A stretch of 64,000 nt of DNA from Juglans regia (lineage: Eukaryota > Streptophyta > Magnoliopsida > Fagales > Juglandaceae), in the NCBI RefSeq assembly GCF_001411555.2, contig NC_049916.1:10195945-10259944 (forward strand), given 5' to 3'. The notes beneath the pieces were generated by a model. The model saw only the letters and a list, made by a program, of their open reading frames with translations. It was not told where the DNA came from and did no database searches. The position numbers and the translations under genes are program-made. Positions within the stretch are counted from its first letter, which is position 1; each line of letters begins with the position of its first letter. Below are positions 46,893-59,440 of this stretch, in pieces.

Positions 46893-47114
46893 CTAACCTC
46901 TATCTATCTTGGTTCCCAAAGCAACCCCAACTAATGCTTCCTCAAACTCATTGTACCATTCGGTCTCAGACTCTTCATCATATGGGCTAAGAGGATGCAG
47001 CCTCATGTTGTTGGTGAATGCGGTAGAAGTCTCAAAGACAACATTGTACTCCCCGCACATGTCCACGTGAAAAGTAATTCTTTCACACCTATCGGTCATC
47101 ATCCCTTTGCTCAA
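46893..47114 (-). other. Unrecognised open frame beside the CACTA-like element
   Basis: A 73-codon open minus-strand frame, extendable upstream into the element end, with an acidic, non-repetitive composition (SPYDEESETEWYNEFEEALVG) unlike the low-complexity frames nearby. It ends near a possible donor (AGAGGTTAGC). It may be one exon or a fragment of a former gene. I recognise no family and do not claim it is expressed. Confidence 0.25.
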
Positions 47115-49026
47115 TTCTACAACAAATACTGCTTTTTCTTAAGAGTGACTGTTGTGGAAAAAAAGTATATCATTAATGAGAAAAAAAATTGTCACCAATT
47201 TGTTTCGTGAAAAACTCGTGACATATAATTGGTGAAAAAATAATATTTTTCCACAAGACCACAAGTTCATTAGAATTTATACAATTCATGGGATAACCTA
47301 ATATAGGCTAAAATAAATATATCCGAACCTTGGAGATCCAAATTCATGCTAATAATAATTTTTTTTAAAAAAATATAAAATTGTGCTAACATTCACAAGA
47401 AAAACTTCTAATGAGAATCCAAGAGAGGAAATTGTCCGTATAATTTATACACATACACCACACAACCACAAAACTTTATAAATTACAATTCTTGGCACCA
47501 GAAAACCACAACCATACAATTCATTCAAACTTTATAAAATCAACATACAATCCATTCAAAGCACTCATTTATTTTTACAAGCTTCATCCATACCCAATAC
47601 ATTTAACATACACAAATTTATCTATTAAACCAACATCATCATCATACTTTACAAACTCACTACAATTCTATCGCTTAATCCCAACACTTCAAAACAATTC
47701 ATCTTCATCCCAACTCCATTCCATGCTCAAACATCAACACAAGTGAAGCCACTCTATTCCATCTACTTCATTGCAATCCAAATAGGTTATCGCCCAACCA
47801 ACAAACAAAAAAGAAATCCACTTTAGAACCAATGACAGATTATAATTAACCCAAAACAACTACATTTAATTAAAAAAAATTATAATTAAACTACCTTTAC
47901 TTTAATTAATCAATGAAAAAAATGCATAAGTTTTCTAAACTAAGCCCCAAATCAAAGTGATGATGATGCAACTACACAGTTTAAATGTGACAATATTGAA
48001 CACAAAAAAAAAATCTAAAAGCATACTAGGAGTAATTGTTTCTTGACTATATGGCACACTTGAGAACATAACTAAGATACTATGGAAAAATCCCTTCTTT
48101 GTACATCTGTAGTGAAAGGCTCCTCATATTTCCAAGCATACCAATCTTGATAGCTCCTTTGTTGGATCAACCGGAACCTCGACCTAATGCACATATATGA
48201 TTGCTTCTAATCAGTACAACCATATTAAACATTCATAACAACAAAAATATGAAAGAAAAGTGCAATACATAAAATAGCAGGGCATGGTTTAAAAATAAAT
48301 ACCAACATAGATAGCAAGAGAATATAAATAGAAATATTTAGAATTCATGTCATTAGTATGAGTTACCATTTCGAGGTTGACAATAGTATAAGAGATTTCA
48401 TTCATTTATGACTTGAGCCCAACCTAAATCCATCACACAATCCATTGCTCATGCATAGCACACTCAACATAATCAAATCTGTCCAATTCTTGGACTTCAA
48501 GTTCCTCATGTAAATTCAAATCCATAAACCATTGCATTTAAGTAAAATCTAACATATTTGCTGCCTATACACATACTTAATTTATCAATTTATAAAATTT
48601 ACTAACATATTTGCTGCCCATCTACATGAATCCAACACAACTACAAATTTCAAAATTTGTATAAGCTTCATTCATGGCTCTACACAATTTCCAACCTTCA
48701 CATCATTTTTCTTGGTTCATTGAAACCAACATATTCAATATATAAATTTGCTCATATTATTTATACACCAAACCCAAACACAATCATAAAGATTTATAAG
48801 CTTCATTCATGACTCAAATCAATTCCAACCCAGTATAACACAACTTGCCTATGTCCAAGCATTCAAATACAAGATCATTTAATCAAGTGTGCTTATTAAT
48901 CTAAGAAGCTTTTGGAATTTTCAATAATCATTTCATGCATCCAACAAGTTGGACTTCATTCTTTACAGCAAGCTGCCTACTCCCAAAGAAACAAACACGT
49001 TCGTATTTTCATTTAAAGAATACTAA

Positions 49027-49246
49027 GGGCAAGTTTGGGGGGTGAGATGAGAATTTTGTGTTTTGTTTTGAAGTTTAAAATATTATATTTTAATATTATT
49101 ATTGTTTTGAGATTTGAAAAAGGTGTATTTGGATTTGAAAAAGTTGAATTGTTTATTATATTTTGTATGGAGATTTGAAAAATGTGTAATGATGAGATGA
49201 GATGAGATGAGAATTTTATGTTTTGTTTTTGTTACCAAACATGTCC
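49027..49246. mobile_element. Tourist-like MITE, 220 bp, nested
   Basis: GGGCAAGTTTGGGGGGTGAG at the left and TTACCAAACATGTCC at the right form inverted ends. TAA stands on both sides (49024-49026, 49247-49249). It contains (GATGA)n near 49193. It is the best preserved copy of the GAGATGAGA family and lies inside the CACTA-like element, so it is the younger insertion. Confidence 0.8.
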
Positions 49247-50829
49247 TAAGAATAAAACTTGCATAATAAAACTCTTAGTTCATTCTCTCTCTTATGACCT
49301 TAAACTCTCATTGGTTCTTGATTTAGACTTCCTCCACTTAGACTAGTCATTATACAAATGACCTCCAATATCTATTTACTTGCATACTTCTCCATGACAT
49401 CCCTAATTGTACAAACTTACACCTCTAGGTATTCCAAATATCCATTCACTTCACTTACACGTGTCATCCTCCAATCCTTGAAGTATAACCATTTTCATAC
49501 ATCTTAGGCTTAGACTATGAATCAAGTATTTCCCAACTTCATCTTCTGATTAACAAAGTGAATTTCCATCCTTCACTTTAATCTCCAAGGCATCACTCCC
49601 CAAGCTTTACAACTTAGTCCCTCTTCACCATTAAGTCCAAACTACAATACAATACCCATCATCCATAGACATATAACCAATCCATTGTCAAATCAAGCTC
49701 CCATTCACTTCCTCACCTATAAACATGGGCTCACTACTATTCCATCATGCTTTTCATCCCCACTACTACTATTCCAGCATCTCATCCCAACATCTCAAGA
49801 TAACCCATCCAAACTTCTTACGCTCACATCCAACACCTCAATACAACTCAATTATAAACCTAGTCGAACTTGCACATAATCATGCACTTAGAAATTATTT
49901 CATACTACAACATCACAATCCACACGATCCAACACAATGACAATACATAAAGATTAATAAGCTTCATTCATCACTCCACACACTCAACCTTCACAATTAC
50001 TATATTAAATTAATAAGTCTCTTAATGCATACCATACATAAATCTCATCCATCATCCATATAACTCACATACCAGGCACTCGACTAATCACGTAGCTTCT
50101 CAAGTACCAACAAATGCAATACCCACGCTCCTTCACAATTTCCCTACTTAAGAAACTCCAACACTTCAGAAAAGCACATAACCAACACCTTCAACACGAC
50201 CAAGCACTTGCTCCCAACACTTCGTACTTCACAACCCAACTAAAATATCACAACCACATCCATTTCTCATTCGTTTTCCACAATAACACAATTAAAATAA
50301 TAAATATACATAGATACAAATCTGCCAAGGTATTCAACACCACATCATACACGTCTATATACACTAAAATAATGCACTTGAGACACTAAGGTATGAGTTT
50401 TACCATGCTTAAGGGTTGGACAGCGAAGGAGGCGTGCGAGAAAAGCTGTTGCATCCATGGGTTGCTCGTGGTGGTGATGTGTCTTGGCTGGAGGCTGTGA
50501 TGGTGGCTCACGACAGTGGAGAAGGCCATTGTAATGAGAAAATCGTGGGGGGGAAAAAGAGGTGGGGCTTGGATCTGAGAGAGGAGAGGGGTTGAGAGGG
50601 GTGACCGAGACAGCTCTTGGTGGCAGGCTCATCAACATGCTCATGGGTGGCTCACGGTGCAGCAACATGGCAGATCTGGGTGGTGTACGGTGGAGAGTTG
50701 CGAGAGAGACCTTGCGAGGGAGAGAGATGTGGGAGCTGGGGTGGAGCGACAGTTGGTGACTGGCGGAGCCGTAGGCGGCTAAGGGTGGTGATGGCCATGG
50801 TTGGAGAAGACAAAGGTGCACGGATTTGC

Positions 50830-50832
<3 letters not shown>

Positions 50833-50879
<47 letters not shown>
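50833..50879. repeat. (GA)n microsatellite
   Basis: About 23 uninterrupted GA units inside the CACTA-like element. The opposing minus-strand frame reads as a Ser/Leu run and is not a gene. Confidence 0.95.
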
Positions 50880-50882
<3 letters not shown>

Positions 50883-51361
50883 CGCGGGAGTGGGGGGAGA
50901 AAAGAAAGGAATAAGGGTTTTAATTTTATTAGTATTTGCAATGGGTTGTTATCGCCGCAAAAGCTGATAACATCACCGCAAATCCTAATAACCCAAAATT
51001 AGCTTTTTGCCGCAATTTTTTCTCGAGTAAAAAACTAATAACCTCGTCGGCTATTCTCATAACCCACGAAAGTAAAATATTTTCAGGTAAGTTTATTTGA
51101 ACCTCGTCGCAAAAACTAATAACCTATGAATGGGAAACATTTCTGGTAGGATTATTTGCGGCGAGAAAAAGTCACCGCAAAAAGTCATTTCTGTCACCGC
51201 AAAAGTTTTTTCTCACAAAATTTTGCTTGCTGAACGTGATCTCATAGCAAAAGACTTGTGTTTTCTCCCACGGACAGTTTTTGTGTCATCAACTAAGTAT
51301 TTGCCATGATAGTATTTATTGGAAAAAAAATTCATGGGAAAAGGCAGTATTTGTTGTTGTG

Positions 51362-51881
51362 TTAGAAGCCCCATCTTATGCCTAGAATTTACCATACTTC
51401 TTCCTCTTGATGCAGACTCCCATGATCGACCTCAAAAAGTATTCTACCCTGACCGACTTGTCATCCCACACGCTACTAGGAAAACACATGAATCCTTGGT
51501 ACTGTAGACGAAAGTTTGAATTATTTAATTCCCCCTACCTATATGTGTTTTTGCTATGCATTAATACTAAATTTGACATACTCATCTACCTTCGGTAAAG
51601 ATAATAGAATTCTCAAACAAATTCACCTCAAGGAATACAAAGTGCACCTTTCCTATTGCAGTATTTCATCTCTGTAGTCAATTCAATGCAATCCATAAGA
51701 TTCTAGATCATTGAATTCACTTCCTTCATGATAATAATCATTTTCTATAACTGATCAATTAAGAAAATACAAGACCGTAACATTCATTTGGCTTTATGTT
51801 CCACCATTTTATTTGGGTTTCTTTCGCTATTGTAATGGTTTTTTTTCTTTGCCACCCCTTATTTGGTCATCATTAATATAT
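51362..51881. other. Intergenic sequence, nothing recognised
   Basis: Short open frames at 51400-51600 have no motif. No repeat ends were seen. Confidence 0.4.
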
Positions 51882-53048
51882 GAGAAAATCTATACATTAG
51901 TAGGTTTTTTAATCTTCATGACATATCGGGTTCACTAACAAGTTAACCAGTTCTACCCTTCACCCCATGCCAAAGTCTCTCCTCTGATCTTCACGCTGAA
52001 ATCTCTCCTCTGATAATCACACCGAAATCTCTCCTCTGATCTTCACTAATCTTCACGTCGAAGTCTCTCCTCTATGATATTCCCTCTCCCTTCACCCTCT
52101 TCTCTGTGACAAAAGATTCTCCCCAAAAACTTCGAGACCTCGATTTCCCCTTCACCCTCTATGACATGGACTTCTAGTTTTGAGAATTTGTTTTTAGTCC
52201 AGTAAGCTTCAAGAAATGTGATTTTTAAAATTAAAAAAGAAGAAAATACATAAATAAAAAATTTTAATTATAAAAGAAGAAGAAGTTCTGCCATGAACTC
52301 TGAAAACATTATTGACCCAAAAGAAGATCTAAAAAAACTAATCAATTTAAGAAAAAATATGGAGACAAAAATGAAAGAAACATTAAACATCAAGACTTGC
52401 CCACACCAACACCACCGAGAAATTTATAGAAAACACGACTTTCGTTTGGCACCAATAGGGTCCTAGATGGAAGCTAGGACAGAAGTTGTTCATATTTCCT
52501 TTTAGGGAATGAGGTAACTCAGGCGTCAGTGGCCATGAAAGTGGTGCCTCGCTAGTTCTTTACATCATGCACATCTCACAAAATCCAAGCTACCCAAAGC
52601 CCCTAAGCCCTAAAATCCATGCACATCTCACAGAATAAACGAAGGGAAAATACCCTAAGCCCCAAAATTTTCAATACACATCTCACAAAATCCATAACAC
52701 ACACAAACAAACCTTCACCTCCCTTAGTACACAACCAGAAACCACGATAGAAGGATGGAAGCTGGGTAGAGGGACGGCCAAACAGATCTCACCAACTGGG
52801 GAAGAAGAAGCGCTGCGCAGTGGAGAAGAGGGATGAACACGGAAGAGAATCCACGAAGTAGAGACCGCGAGGCGTGAGACAGCTGGGTAGAGGGGAGGCG
52901 CTAGGCTAAGGGAAGGGCAAACGTGGGGAGTGAAGTGAAGTTTCGAAATGGGCTATTTTGAAGGTAAAACGCACGTTTCAGTAGGTGAAAAAAAAATCAC
53001 GTCAGATTTGTGGTGTTAGTGAACATTGGCTAATGTATAGATTTACTT
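51882..53048. mobile_element. TIR-flanked element, about 1.17 kb
   Basis: AAATCTATACATTAG at 51886-51900 and CTAATGTATAGATTT at 53030-53044 are perfect inverted repeats near the ends. AT-rich flanks prevent a clear duplication call (AATATAT occurs on both sides). The inside has the 26-bp tandem repeat at 51973-52074 and no protein signature. Possibly Mutator-like. Confidence 0.6.
51973..52074. repeat. 26-bp tandem repeat
   Basis: The phrase AARTCTCTCCTCTGAT recurs at about 51973, 51999 and 52025, then 52061 after a small insertion. The spacer is CTTCACGCTG-like. Confidence 0.75.
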
Positions 53049-53439
53049 TTAAATATATATCATTTACCTAGAAAAAAAAAACATATGCATAGAGTTGATT
53101 AAGGAACTCATTGTGAGTGTCTAGGATCTGATAGGCTTTCCTCGTGTCAAATTCTATATGTATGCCAATGAAAATACACATTTTATTTGACATTTTAGCC
53201 AAAACTCTTAGTTGCTATAAATTCTTTTGTTAAAACTGAAACGAATTTATTACCTCCAAGGATTATCAAATGAAATCTCTCATGCTTTCTAGGTAGCAAG
53301 TGAGAGAAATGGATATGAGCCAAACATTCAAAGCTAACACAAACAATTGAAGGCAAGTTCCTTACTTCTACTTGGTAATATTTATAATGGATTTGATCCA
53401 ATTGATTAAAAACAACACAATCAAACTGTCTTCTCGTCT
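53049..53439. other. Intergenic, possibly LINE-derived
   Basis: No clear protein. It leads in the plus sense into the RNase H fragment at 53440 and may be its decayed upstream part. Confidence 0.3.
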
Positions 53440-53545
53440 GATTGGAGTCCCCCATCTGAAGACTTCTTCAAACTAAACTTTGATTTTTCCATTCGAGCAA
53501 ACTTGCCACTCTTCAATTATATACCATAATCACGTGGGTTCCATT
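53440..53545 (+). pseudogene. LINE-type RNase H fragment
   Basis: The plus-strand reading DWSPPSEDFFKLNFDFSIR at 53440-53496 fits the start of the RNase H domain that follows RT in plant L1-type LINEs (W-x-P-P-...-K-x-N-x-D). It is cut at 53545 by the TG of the next LTR. No catalytic remainder is seen. Confidence 0.5.
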
Positions 53546-55125
53546 TGTAATACCCCGAACCTTTAGATTTCTAAATTAGGAAAGTTAGGTCTAAATTAAT
53601 ATTAGGGTTTTTCAGATTTAGAAAGTAAGTTTGGACTTAGCCCAACAAATGGGCCCAAGCCCATTAAGATCAAGGGAGGGCGAGCAAGCCCAAGCACTAT
53701 GCTCGCCCAAGCCCATTAAGGAGCCCATGGGAGTAAGACTTTTTGGTTAGTACAAAAATCTACTTCAATTATAACCCCTCATTTAAGTATAACTCCTAGA
53801 TTAAGTATAACTCCTAGTTTAAGTACAACTCGTTTAATCATAACTCCTGGTCTAAAAATCTAAATGCAACTCCTAGCTTAATTATAACTCTTAATCTAAT
53901 CAAGACACCTAAGGAAACCATATCTCCTAGCCCTATCCGAAAACCTTAAGGATTGACCTAGTCCAAGTCAAAACCCTACATGTCTTAGCCTTAGCCGAAA
54001 ACTCTAAGATTGACCTAGTCTAAGCCAAGAACTCTAGCTATAGCCGAAAATCCTAGGATGACCAAGACACCAAGCAAGCTCGGATTTTCCTAAGTCAACA
54101 CACTAGAAGTTTATTCCCACTTGGACTTACATCCCAAAACTCTATAAATAGACCCCTAAACTCGACACACCACTCCATTCCTCACATTAGCTCCACAATT
54201 CAAGCCACACCCTACTTACTTCACAAACAACACATTCGACCACCACCATGCCAAGCACATCCATGTTGAGCACCATCCTACTCCTAGGTAAGTTCCTCTT
54301 GTATTTTCTCACAACATCACATACACATGCATGTCATGGGTTAGCCACCCTCTATCTAAGCATATACACACACTTAGGCCACAGGTTGAGCACCATGAAC
54401 CCAAGCACACAAATGCACATGCCATGGGATTTAACCACCCTATACTCAAGCACATCATCATCCACAACCACTACCACCATCACGACACCATGACCCTCAA
54501 CCACATGCTCATGTTATATCCCAACCAAGCATGTTAGAGTACCTACAAAAATGACCATAAGTCAAGAGGAGTTACGGTTTTGAAACCCCAAACCTCTCGA
54601 CTTACCCATCCATGTTAGGTCTCAGATTGCTCTTAAGTAAATACCCACTCCACTAGATGCAATAAAACCTAAGCATGTTAGAGTAACAAGGAAAGAAAGA
54701 GAGTCAGTCCCATGAAGCCTAAACCGACCATGTATTTCTTGAATAAGCCCTAACCAAACATGTTATGAAACCTTAAAATCAAGTATATTCTAAGTTCTAA
54801 AACCGCCCTAAACTCAGCATGATAGAAGCCCTAAACTTAGCATGATAGAAGCCTTAAAGCCAAATATTATAGAAGCCAAACCAAGAGAGACAAGAGATCC
54901 ATGCATGAAGCATGACAAGCAAGGCTTAAGAGTTTAGGAAGTTTACATGATTACTTAAACTATTATAGGATTTAAAGGTTTGGAGAAACGAACGAATAGA
55001 TTAGCTTGCATAAGGATCAAGGTAAGTGGCTATGATCATATTTTTCTACACATCGCTTTATAGTAAAGTATGAAAGTCTCTGTTCAAAAGTATATATCTA
55101 TATATGTAGTACCTTTCCTTAAGAG
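53546..55125 (+). repeat. LTR fragment, plus strand
   Basis: Begins TGTAATACCCCGAACC, a typical gypsy LTR start, after CCATT. A CTCTATAAATAGACCCC box at about 54139 with CT/CA-rich sequence after it is a likely LTR promoter. The end is not seen before the next LTR at 55126. CCATT recurs at 57800-57804, just beyond that LTR, hinting at nesting, but the ends do not fit cleanly. Confidence 0.6.
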
Positions 55126-57794
55126 TGTAACGCTCCGTTCCCGAGGGTCCGGAGAGTTAACTCATATTACCTGATAATCAACTCCAACATTGCTAATACT
55201 CTTCCAAAAGTTTCAAATCAAACGTAAATACTTTAAATTTAATTAACCACACATACTCGTATATAAAATCCTTAATACAGTTTAAAAATTATTAACTTCA
55301 CACATACATCGTCACTTAAACTCATCCTTAATACAGTAACCCCAAAAATTACTAACTTCTTTACATGTCACTTAAACTCACATTTTAACAATATAATTAT
55401 AAAAAATTACCAATACTCATCGAAAACTTTCTATTCTTAATCCACTATTCTTAAGTCATCTCACACAATTCTTCATAGTCTTGATCCTCAGCTGAAATAT
55501 CCAAAAATCATCTAAAAATATTGGAGATAAGATGGGGGTGAGTTATCAACAACTTAGTAAGCAGAGAACATATACTAGTATGCAAACATGAGCATTTACA
55601 AATTTTATGATGCAGAACAAAACACTTTATTTTTCCAACGCAGAGTCAGAACATGATATCAAAAATATTAGAGTGAAAGTTTAAAATATTCTTATTCAAA
55701 TTCTTTTGGCATAGCATAACTAACCACCATCATACCAGAGCATCATATCACATCAGAGGCCATGTTTAACCCCCGTGGTAGGGTTGTGCAAACCCCGGTA
55801 GCTAACCGAGCAGAAATAGAATGTGAATTTTTCCCTTATTTATTCTCGGAGCCCCGAGTGTGCACACATGAAAGACCACTAGAAAACCACTTTGTTTTCA
55901 AAGTGAGTGCACCAGAAACAGAACAGTTGGTACCAACCCAAACAGAAGCCACTATTAGCACCCGTGGTAGGTCAAATAGGTCACCATCCACAAACCACAT
56001 CCCGATTCAAAATGTCAGGCCAAAAGTTTTCAAAAATCACATCATATCAGAGTACGGAACGCCTTCAGAATAGAACAAAATTTTCAGAAATCATATCATA
56101 TCAGAGTACAGAACATCTTCAGAACAGAACAGAGTTTTTAGAAATCACATCATATCATAGTACAGAACATCTTCAAAACAGAACAGAGTTTTCAAAAATC
56201 ACAAAACATAATTTTATGCACAAACTTTCATATTCGCTCTCTTTTTCACAGTTCAGAAGTAAAATGCAAAATAGCTCATGTCTATACCAATCATGCCAGA
56301 AAATACTTTATTCTTAAACAGAATCTCATAAGTAATACATAACAAATAACTGAGGTAGTTCAAATCTCTTTCCATAACAAAACATGTTTATTTTAAAAAA
56401 TCAACCTCAGTCCATTTTATTTTTATAGAAATCTAGCATAGGAACCTCGCTTACTGGACGACTTAGCTTTTCAAAATTTTCCTCAAAAATGTCGAGTTGA
56501 CTATAAATCGTCACCTATAAAAATAATCACGTACTTTTCGTAAGTTTTCAATCAATTACGGATTTCGATATTTAAGCCTAAACTTCTTAAATAATAACCT
56601 ATTTTAATTCTTCAAAACTTAAAACCTTCATAATCCCAAAATATATCATCACTTCCTAAAATCACCAATATCCATCATAACCCACGTCAAACACAAAACA
56701 CTAATATTTAAACCCGAAACAGCTAACAAATCTCATAATATAAACAAATCACACCAACAACTCCATCATCCAATCCAACCGACCCCCTTACTCCTCGGAC
56801 TCAATCCGGCACAACCAACTAATTCACAGTAAAAATAAATTAGCCCGAAAATACATTTAAATCTCAAAAGTTCTTTTGGAAAATACTTACAATGCTATAA
56901 TATAATTTTTGAAGGATCACGAAGGTGCTAGAAGCGGCAACGCAGCAACAAAACAGTGCCAAATGCACTGTGGCCGTGGGTCTCAAAAATCCACTTTTGA
57001 ACGGGGACAAACCAAGACTCGAGATTGTTAGGGTAGGGCTTAGGGATGTTGGTGAAGCTAATGGTGGTGGTGGTTGACCGTGGGTGGCGGCGTAGAGGGT
57101 GGTTGGAATGCAAAAATGCCCAAATCGAAAACGGAGTTGGTGGGGCTTCACCGGTGGCGGATCAGAGCTGGGGTTGGGTGCATTGGGTTGTTAGGAGGCG
57201 AGGATGAAGTGGTGAAGAAATGGTGGCCGGAGGTGAGACGGCGGGTGCGAGCACAAGGAACGCCGCGGCTTCAAGCCGTGCGTGGAGGAGAACGCCAAAG
57301 AGTGAGGAGCTAAAAATCGGAGGGAGAGGTCGCCGGAGGGTGGGGAAGGTCGTGGGCTAGGCGGTGTTGCCGGACGGAGGCGGGCTGGGGAGGAGAAGAA
57401 AAAGAAAGAAGAACAAGAGGAAAGAAAAAAAGAAAGAGGAAAAAGAAAAATGGAGGGAAAGAAATGAGGTCCAATCCTCACAACTTGGGTCACAAAATTG
57501 ATCCAACGAAAATTATTTCAAAACAACATTTTAAATAAAATAATTCAAACGTAGTGATTAAATAAAAATAAAATAATTAAACTCAACAATAAACTAATTT
57601 AAAATAAATAGAAATTTAAATGCATAATAATTATTAATATTAAGGAAACATGTCAAATTTAATTTTCACAAATTAAAAATCATAAAAATAAACCTACTAA
57701 AATATGAAAATTTAAAACAAGAGAATCAATTTTTATTTTAAATTAATAACAATTAATCCTTCAATTAAAATACACTAAAATACGGGGTATTACA
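55126..57794 (-). mobile_element. Solo LTR of gypsy type, minus strand, 2669 bp
   Basis: In element sense it begins TGTAATACCCCGTATTTT at 57794 and ends GGAGCGTTACA at 55126. The ends are inversely related. AGAG stands on both sides (55122-55125, 57795-57798), a short direct repeat that may be a shortened duplication. GC-rich leader-like sequence lies at 56950-57480. No gag or pol on either side. Confidence 0.7.
56027..56200. repeat. 54-bp tandem repeat, about 3.2 copies
   Basis: Units start at 56027, 56081, 56135 and 56189 (partial), each beginning TTTTCARAAATCA and containing CAGAGTACRGAAC. The period is a multiple of three, so the plus strand reads as repeated 18-residue units, but it lies in an LTR and is not a gene. 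Confidence 0.88.
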
Positions 57795-57840
57795 AGAGTC
57801 CATTTTTTTGAATCCAATGTATGATGATAGATGCTTTATG

Positions 57841-59404
57841 TGATGCCCTCAAGTCTTGTTTGGGATTTGACGAAGCTTGAAGCATCGAAACATGCAACAC
57901 AAGTTTACATACCTCTGTTCATGACAGTTAAAAATGCAATTCAACCCAGCATGCATATAACAATATACAATATTTGTAACGAATAATTTTTTGCTTTGAG
58001 CAATACTATGTACCAGATATAACATGTCCCAAAATAATATAGGCATACTTCATAATCATGTGATAAAAGATTTCTAAAAGTTACAGTACTTTTCCAAAAG
58101 ATCTGTAATGACATAAGTATTGGGGACAGAGCTTCATAATTACAGTCTAAAAGTAAAACTATCAAGTGAGATTTGATTATAAATCTCAGTAAGTTAACAA
58201 CCGACTTAACTAGAAACATATAAATGCATGTATGACAATAAAAATGACATGAATACTGACATGAATACTGACATGAACATGCATGAGAGTGACATGACTT
58301 GAAAAATAGCATGACATGTGCTGACATAACTTGAAAAATAACATGAATTGAACTGACATGCACTAAACATGAACTGACTTGAAATGAACATGAACTTGGA
58401 ATATTGTTTAACAATAAATTGGTTAATTAAAAGTGAATACTACAAGGGTCTCTTTGAGCCGTGTGCTCCTACCGAAATCACATCACATCACAGGAATTTG
58501 TGCCAGCTGTGAGTACGTGAATATACTAAAATGAGCACCATCGCCATTTGTGCCTGAGTTCACTCCAAAAACTAGTTATTTTGGTCTCATTTAAAGCCTG
58601 TTGATGTTTACCTTATCAGTCCAGGAAATTCACACCAGTTTAAATACTCAAGCGTGAACAATGAAATTCTACTAGGATAATACATCATCCTAGCACTTGG
58701 GGTCATGATAAAAATAAAGACTCCACTGACTTGAAAGTACTATTTTTTGTGACATAAACTATGCATGTGACATGGCATAACATGTAATAATTGATTGTGT
58801 GACACATGACATGGCATAACATGATGTGACATGACATGTAGCAGATAATTATGAGCTTACAATAAATAACTTGGCATGACATATTAAACAATCTATAATA
58901 ATCATAAGTGACAAAATATGGTAATAATAAGCTTACCATTTTATATACATAAATACAATAAGAGTAAGTTAGAGGCTAACTTACAATGGTTAAGCGCGAG
59001 ATATAAAGTACCATGAAAATGCTTGAACTGAAAACGAGATATTTCTAAGGGTTATAAACTCTCACTAAATACTTAGAAACATAAAATTTACTGATTTATG
59101 AAAAAATTTCCATTTTACCCCTCTACTTGTAGAAAATGACCATTTTGCCCATAAGTTAAGTATTTTGCATCCTAACTCCAAATCTTACCAAGATTTACAT
59201 TCTTCATGTAAATGTTTTCCTAAATCTAAATATATAAGCAAAAAGTTTAAAACACATCACAACCATAAGAACTATCCTTAGGCCGATTCACATAAAAGGC
59301 CAAACTCTTGGTTTTTATTGCAATTTATCCGGACTTCAACTTTCTTGCTCAAATCAATTTATGCAACACTTAAAAATCAAATCCTATTTTTTTAAATCAT
59401 GCTA

Positions 59405-59440
<36 letters not shown>

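Larger units (their letters stand above)
47115..51361. mobile_element. CACTA-like DNA transposon, degenerate, 4.25 kb
   Basis: Inverted ends: CTACAACAAATACTGCTTTTTC at 47117 and its near complement GGCAGTATTTGTTGTTGTG ending 51361. They correspond to the CACTACAACAAA type ends with the outer CA lost on the left and one substitution on the right. Right subterminal sequence (50940-51240) is rich in repeated words such as CTAATAACC and ACCGCAAAA, typical of CACTA subterminal arrays. The inside is C/A-rich with no recognisable transposase. A 3-bp duplication is not evident (CAA left, TTA right). Confidence 0.6.

Noticed and set aside
47490..50390. Multiple frames rich in His, Thr, Asn and Pro
   Set aside because: The sequence is C/A-rich with few stops on the plus strand. 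There is no motif, and starts and lengths look random.
50345..50941. 198-codon minus-strand frame
   Set aside because: It runs through the (GA)n microsatellite and Ser/Pro/His-rich low-complexity sequence inside the CACTA-like element. An opposing frame is also open, and no domain is seen.
57074..57493. Overlapping frames of 79-100 codons on both strands
   Set aside because: They lie in the GC-rich, low-complexity leader-like part of a solo LTR. Simple composition explains the open frames.
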